This document shows positions 33,494 through 35,301 of a DNA stretch of 35,301 nt, piece by piece. The translations under genes were made by a program, and so were the position numbers. Origin of the DNA: Rhizobium sp. Q54 (lineage in GTDB: Bacteria; Pseudomonadota; Alphaproteobacteria; Rhizobiales; Beijerinckiaceae). The number at the start of each line of letters is the position of its first letter. The stretch's first letter is position 1. Where the stretch lies: NCBI GenBank assembly GCA_945901195.1, contig CAMDKB010000002.1, forward strand, positions 1-35,301. The letters run 5' to 3'. The notes under the pieces are model-generated. The model was not told the DNA's origin, searched no databases, and was given only the letters and a program-made list of their open reading frames with translations.

Positions 33494-34813
33494 ATGAACA
33501 ATAAATTTTTGCGTTGCAGCAATGAGAATGTGTCTGGCGTCAACCGCCGTGAACTTTTGCGGACTGGCGCCGCCACCGCGCTGATTTCAGCGGTATCGTC
33601 AACCTTTCCGTCGGGAGTTTTTGCGCAAACGTCCGGTCCGGAAGTGAAAGGCACAAAACTCGGTTATATCGCCCTGACGGACGCAGCGCCGCTCGTGATT
33701 GCTCAGGAAAAGGGTTTATTCGCCAAGCACGGCTTGCCCGAAATGGAGATTCTGAAGCAGGCCTCATGGGGCGCCATGCGCGACAACATGGCGCTTGGGA
33801 CAAAATCAAACGGCATTGATGGCGGGCATATTCTAAGGCCCAAGACGCATCTTTATTCGACCGGCAAGGTCATGCAGAACAATCAGCCATTGCCAATGTA
33901 CACGCTGATAAGTCTGAATGAGGATTGTCAGGGCCTGTCGGTCTCCAATGAATATAAAGATCTCAAAATTGGAACTGACAGCACCGCTCTGAAGGAAGCT
34001 TTTGCAAAAAAGAAGGCGTCCGGCAAAGACATAAAAGTCGCGATGACTTTTCCCGGCGGGACACATGATCTCTGGATACGTTATTGGCTTGCAGCAGGCG
34101 GAATCGATCCCGACAAGGACATCTCGACCATAGTCGTTCCACCACCGCAGATGGTCGCGAACATGAAGGTCGGCAATATGGATGCTTTCTGCGTTGGTGA
34201 GCCGTGGAACGAACAGCTCGTCAATCAGGATATCGGGTTCACCGCCGCCACCACCGGTGAAATCTGGTTCAAACACCCGGAAAAAATCCTGGGTATGCGC
34301 GCTGATTGGGTCGACGCCAATCCGAAGGCCGCACTTGCCATCATGATGGCAGTGATGGAAGCCCAGATGTGGTGCGAAAAAATGGAAAACAAGGAAGAGA
34401 TGGCGACCATCATAGGCCGTCGTCAATGGTTCAATGTCCCGGTGCCCGACATCATCGGCCGTATCAAGGGTGACATAAATTATGGCCGCGGACGTGTCGT
34501 AAAGGGCACCAATTTGCTGATGAAATTCTGGGGCGAAAAAGGCGAAGTTTCATATCCCTGGAAAAGTCTGGATTCGTGGTTCATTACCGAGAATATCCGT
34601 TGGGGCAAATTCGAACCGTCGCTGGATATCAAGGCGCTGGTGAACAAAACCAACCGCAGCGATCTTTGGCTGGAAGCGGCCAAAGGACTTGGGCTGAAAA
34701 GCACGCCAACAGGCGATAGCCGCGGTATCGAGAAATTCTTTGACGGCAAGACCTTCGACCCCGCCGATCCGCAAGCCTATCTCAAATCTCTCAGCATAAA
34801 GCGCATTGCATGA
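33494..34813 (+). CDS. NrtA/CmpA/SsuA-type ABC transporter substrate-binding protein
   Basis: The 439-residue protein has a twin-arginine-like signal (NRRELLRTG at about 17-25, hydrophobic stretch to VFAQ near 45). The mature part resembles NrtA/CmpA: KLGYIALTDAAPLVIAQEKG, then GHILRPKTHLYSTGK, FPGGTHDLWIRYWLAAGGIDP, MDAFCVGEPWNEQLV and DWVDANPKAALAIMMAVMEA. These proteins bind nitrate, cyanate or bicarbonate, and some bind other anions. GCAGGAG is about eight bases before the ATG. A permease gene follows after 67 bases. Nitrate is most usual, but the ligand cannot be fixed here. Confidence 0.9.
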   Translation: MNNKFLRCSNENVSGVNRRELLRTGAATALISAVSSTFPSGVFAQTSGPEVKGTKLGYIALTDAAPLVIAQEKGLFAKHGLPEMEILKQASWGAMRDNMALGTKSNGIDGGHILRPKTHLYSTGKVMQNNQPLPMYTLISLNEDCQGLSVSNEYKDLKIGTDSTALKEAFAKKKASGKDIKVAMTFPGGTHDLWIRYWLAAGGIDPDKDISTIVVPPPQMVANMKVGNMDAFCVGEPWNEQLVNQDIGFTAATTGEIWFKHPEKILGMRADWVDANPKAALAIMMAVMEAQMWCEKMENKEEMATIIGRRQWFNVPVPDIIGRIKGDINYGRGRVVKGTNLLMKFWGEKGEVSYPWKSLDSWFITENIRWGKFEPSLDIKALVNKTNRSDLWLEAAKGLGLKSTPTGDSRGIEKFFDGKTFDPADPQAYLKSLSIKRIA

Positions 34814-34880
34814 GTATCGATGAGGAACTGATCGGCAAATCGCCGATCAATCCCCGCACCACACATCACTGGACTTTCAC

Positions 34881-35237
34881 ATGTCAGCAACAGTCAGAAG
34901 ACTCGAAGTGATAGAAACACAACCCAAGCTCACCCTTGTGTCAAATCCCGTCACAACCGAGCAAGGCCATCCAGCGGTCATCGCATTGCCTGCGGTGAAA
35001 TCACTGGCCCTGCAAAATTGGCAGCGGCGCGGACGTGATTTTCTCACTGCAGTCTTGCCGCCGCTGCTGGTATTGATAGCGCTGCTTGTCATATGGGAGA
35101 TCGCGACATCCGGCGCGAAGGCCACGTTGCCATCGCCCATTCGCATCTGGAAAGAAGCCAGCGATCTCATCCTTAATCCGTTCTTCGTCAATGGCCCGCA
35201 AGATATCGGTCTTGGCTACCTGTGCCATCCCGGATGA
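34881..35237 (+). pseudogene. NrtB-type ABC transporter permease, truncated near the right edge
   Basis: The 118-residue frame starts MSATVRRLEVIETQPKLTLV, passes a long cytoplasmic leader and the first membrane segment (AVLPPLLVLIALLVIWEIAT), then LPSPIRIWKEASDLILNPFFVNGPQDIGLGY, as in NrtB. Right after GLGY, family similarity ends and the frame stops at 35237. No other frame to the window edge resembles NrtB, which should continue for about 180 more residues. From the edge to 35238 the minus strand is open and ends LRMSLRIDLAMKKAERRGSM-stop, perhaps the end of an inserted gene. The start has only a weak ribosome site. Confidence 0.7.
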
Positions 35238-35301
35238 TCACATAGACCCTCGTCGCTCTGCTTTTTTCATGGCAAGATCGATCCTGAGGGACATTCGAAG
35301 C

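Noticed and set aside
1-35301. CRISPR arrays, tRNA or rRNA genes
   Set aside because: No regularly spaced repeats with unique spacers and no tRNA- or rRNA-like sequence were noticed on reading; a dedicated scan was not possible.

Overview
The window looks like a chromosomal segment of an alphaproteobacterium, most likely a rhizobial-type (Hyphomicrobiales-like) lineage. Supporting this are the form of ribosomal protein L32, the alphaproteobacterial-type IspG, a Zur next to ispG, the urt/ure gene arrangement, and several orphan Bug-family (tripartite tricarboxylate transporter) binding proteins. The genus cannot be fixed from sequence alone. No tRNA, rRNA or CRISPR array was seen.

Layout. 1-1.35 kb: the tail of an IS630-type transposase, a small membrane protein, and a ribbon-helix-helix antitoxin followed by a frameshifted ParE/RelE-type toxin. 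1.38-3.73 kb: a small cysteine-rich secreted protein, a dienelactone-hydrolase-family enzyme, palindromic DNA and a 5'-truncated comM. 3.79-8.48 kb (+ strand): glpD, a PcaF-like thiolase, a Nit-type carbon-nitrogen hydrolase and an HSL-type esterase. 8.5-21.8 kb (- strand): a urea locus. In transcription order it reads Bug-type binding protein, ModA-like binding protein, ureE-ureF-ureG, urtA-urtB-urtC-urtD-urtE, ureD-ureA-ureB-ureC and a small ABM-domain protein. A near-consensus sigma-54 promoter precedes urtA, and a strong hairpin separates urtA from urtB. 22.1-25.5 kb: rpmF with its terminator, a pentapeptide-repeat-like protein, a small exported protein, ispG and zur. 25.6-27.5 kb: 3-hydroxybutyrate dehydrogenase and a patatin-like lipase. 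27.5-28.6 kb: a dead IS30-family element. 28.8-33.1 kb (+): a small membrane protein, then a compact run of Bug protein, crotonase, Bug protein and asparaginase-like enzyme. 33.4-35.3 kb: a second sigma-54-like promoter, an NrtA-type binding protein and a truncated NrtB permease at the right edge.

How the genes work together. The centre imports urea (UrtABCDE) and hydrolyses it with a nickel urease (UreABC) matured by UreDEFG. UreE carries an exceptionally long His-rich tail. Sigma-54-like promoters before urtA and before the nrtA-like gene suggest nitrogen-limitation control of both transport systems. The most unusual part is the 29.1-33.1 kb run. Two paralogous orphan Bug proteins alternate with a crotonase that has an insertion and an asparaginase-family protein whose catalytic Thr-Asp pair reads Thr-Asn. 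This may be an undescribed uptake and breakdown pathway for an amide or carboxylate, but that is inference. The flanks carry mobile-element scars (IS630 tail, broken toxin, truncated comM, IS30 with two stops, broken nrtB), so the segment is an old core locus with decaying accessory DNA around it.
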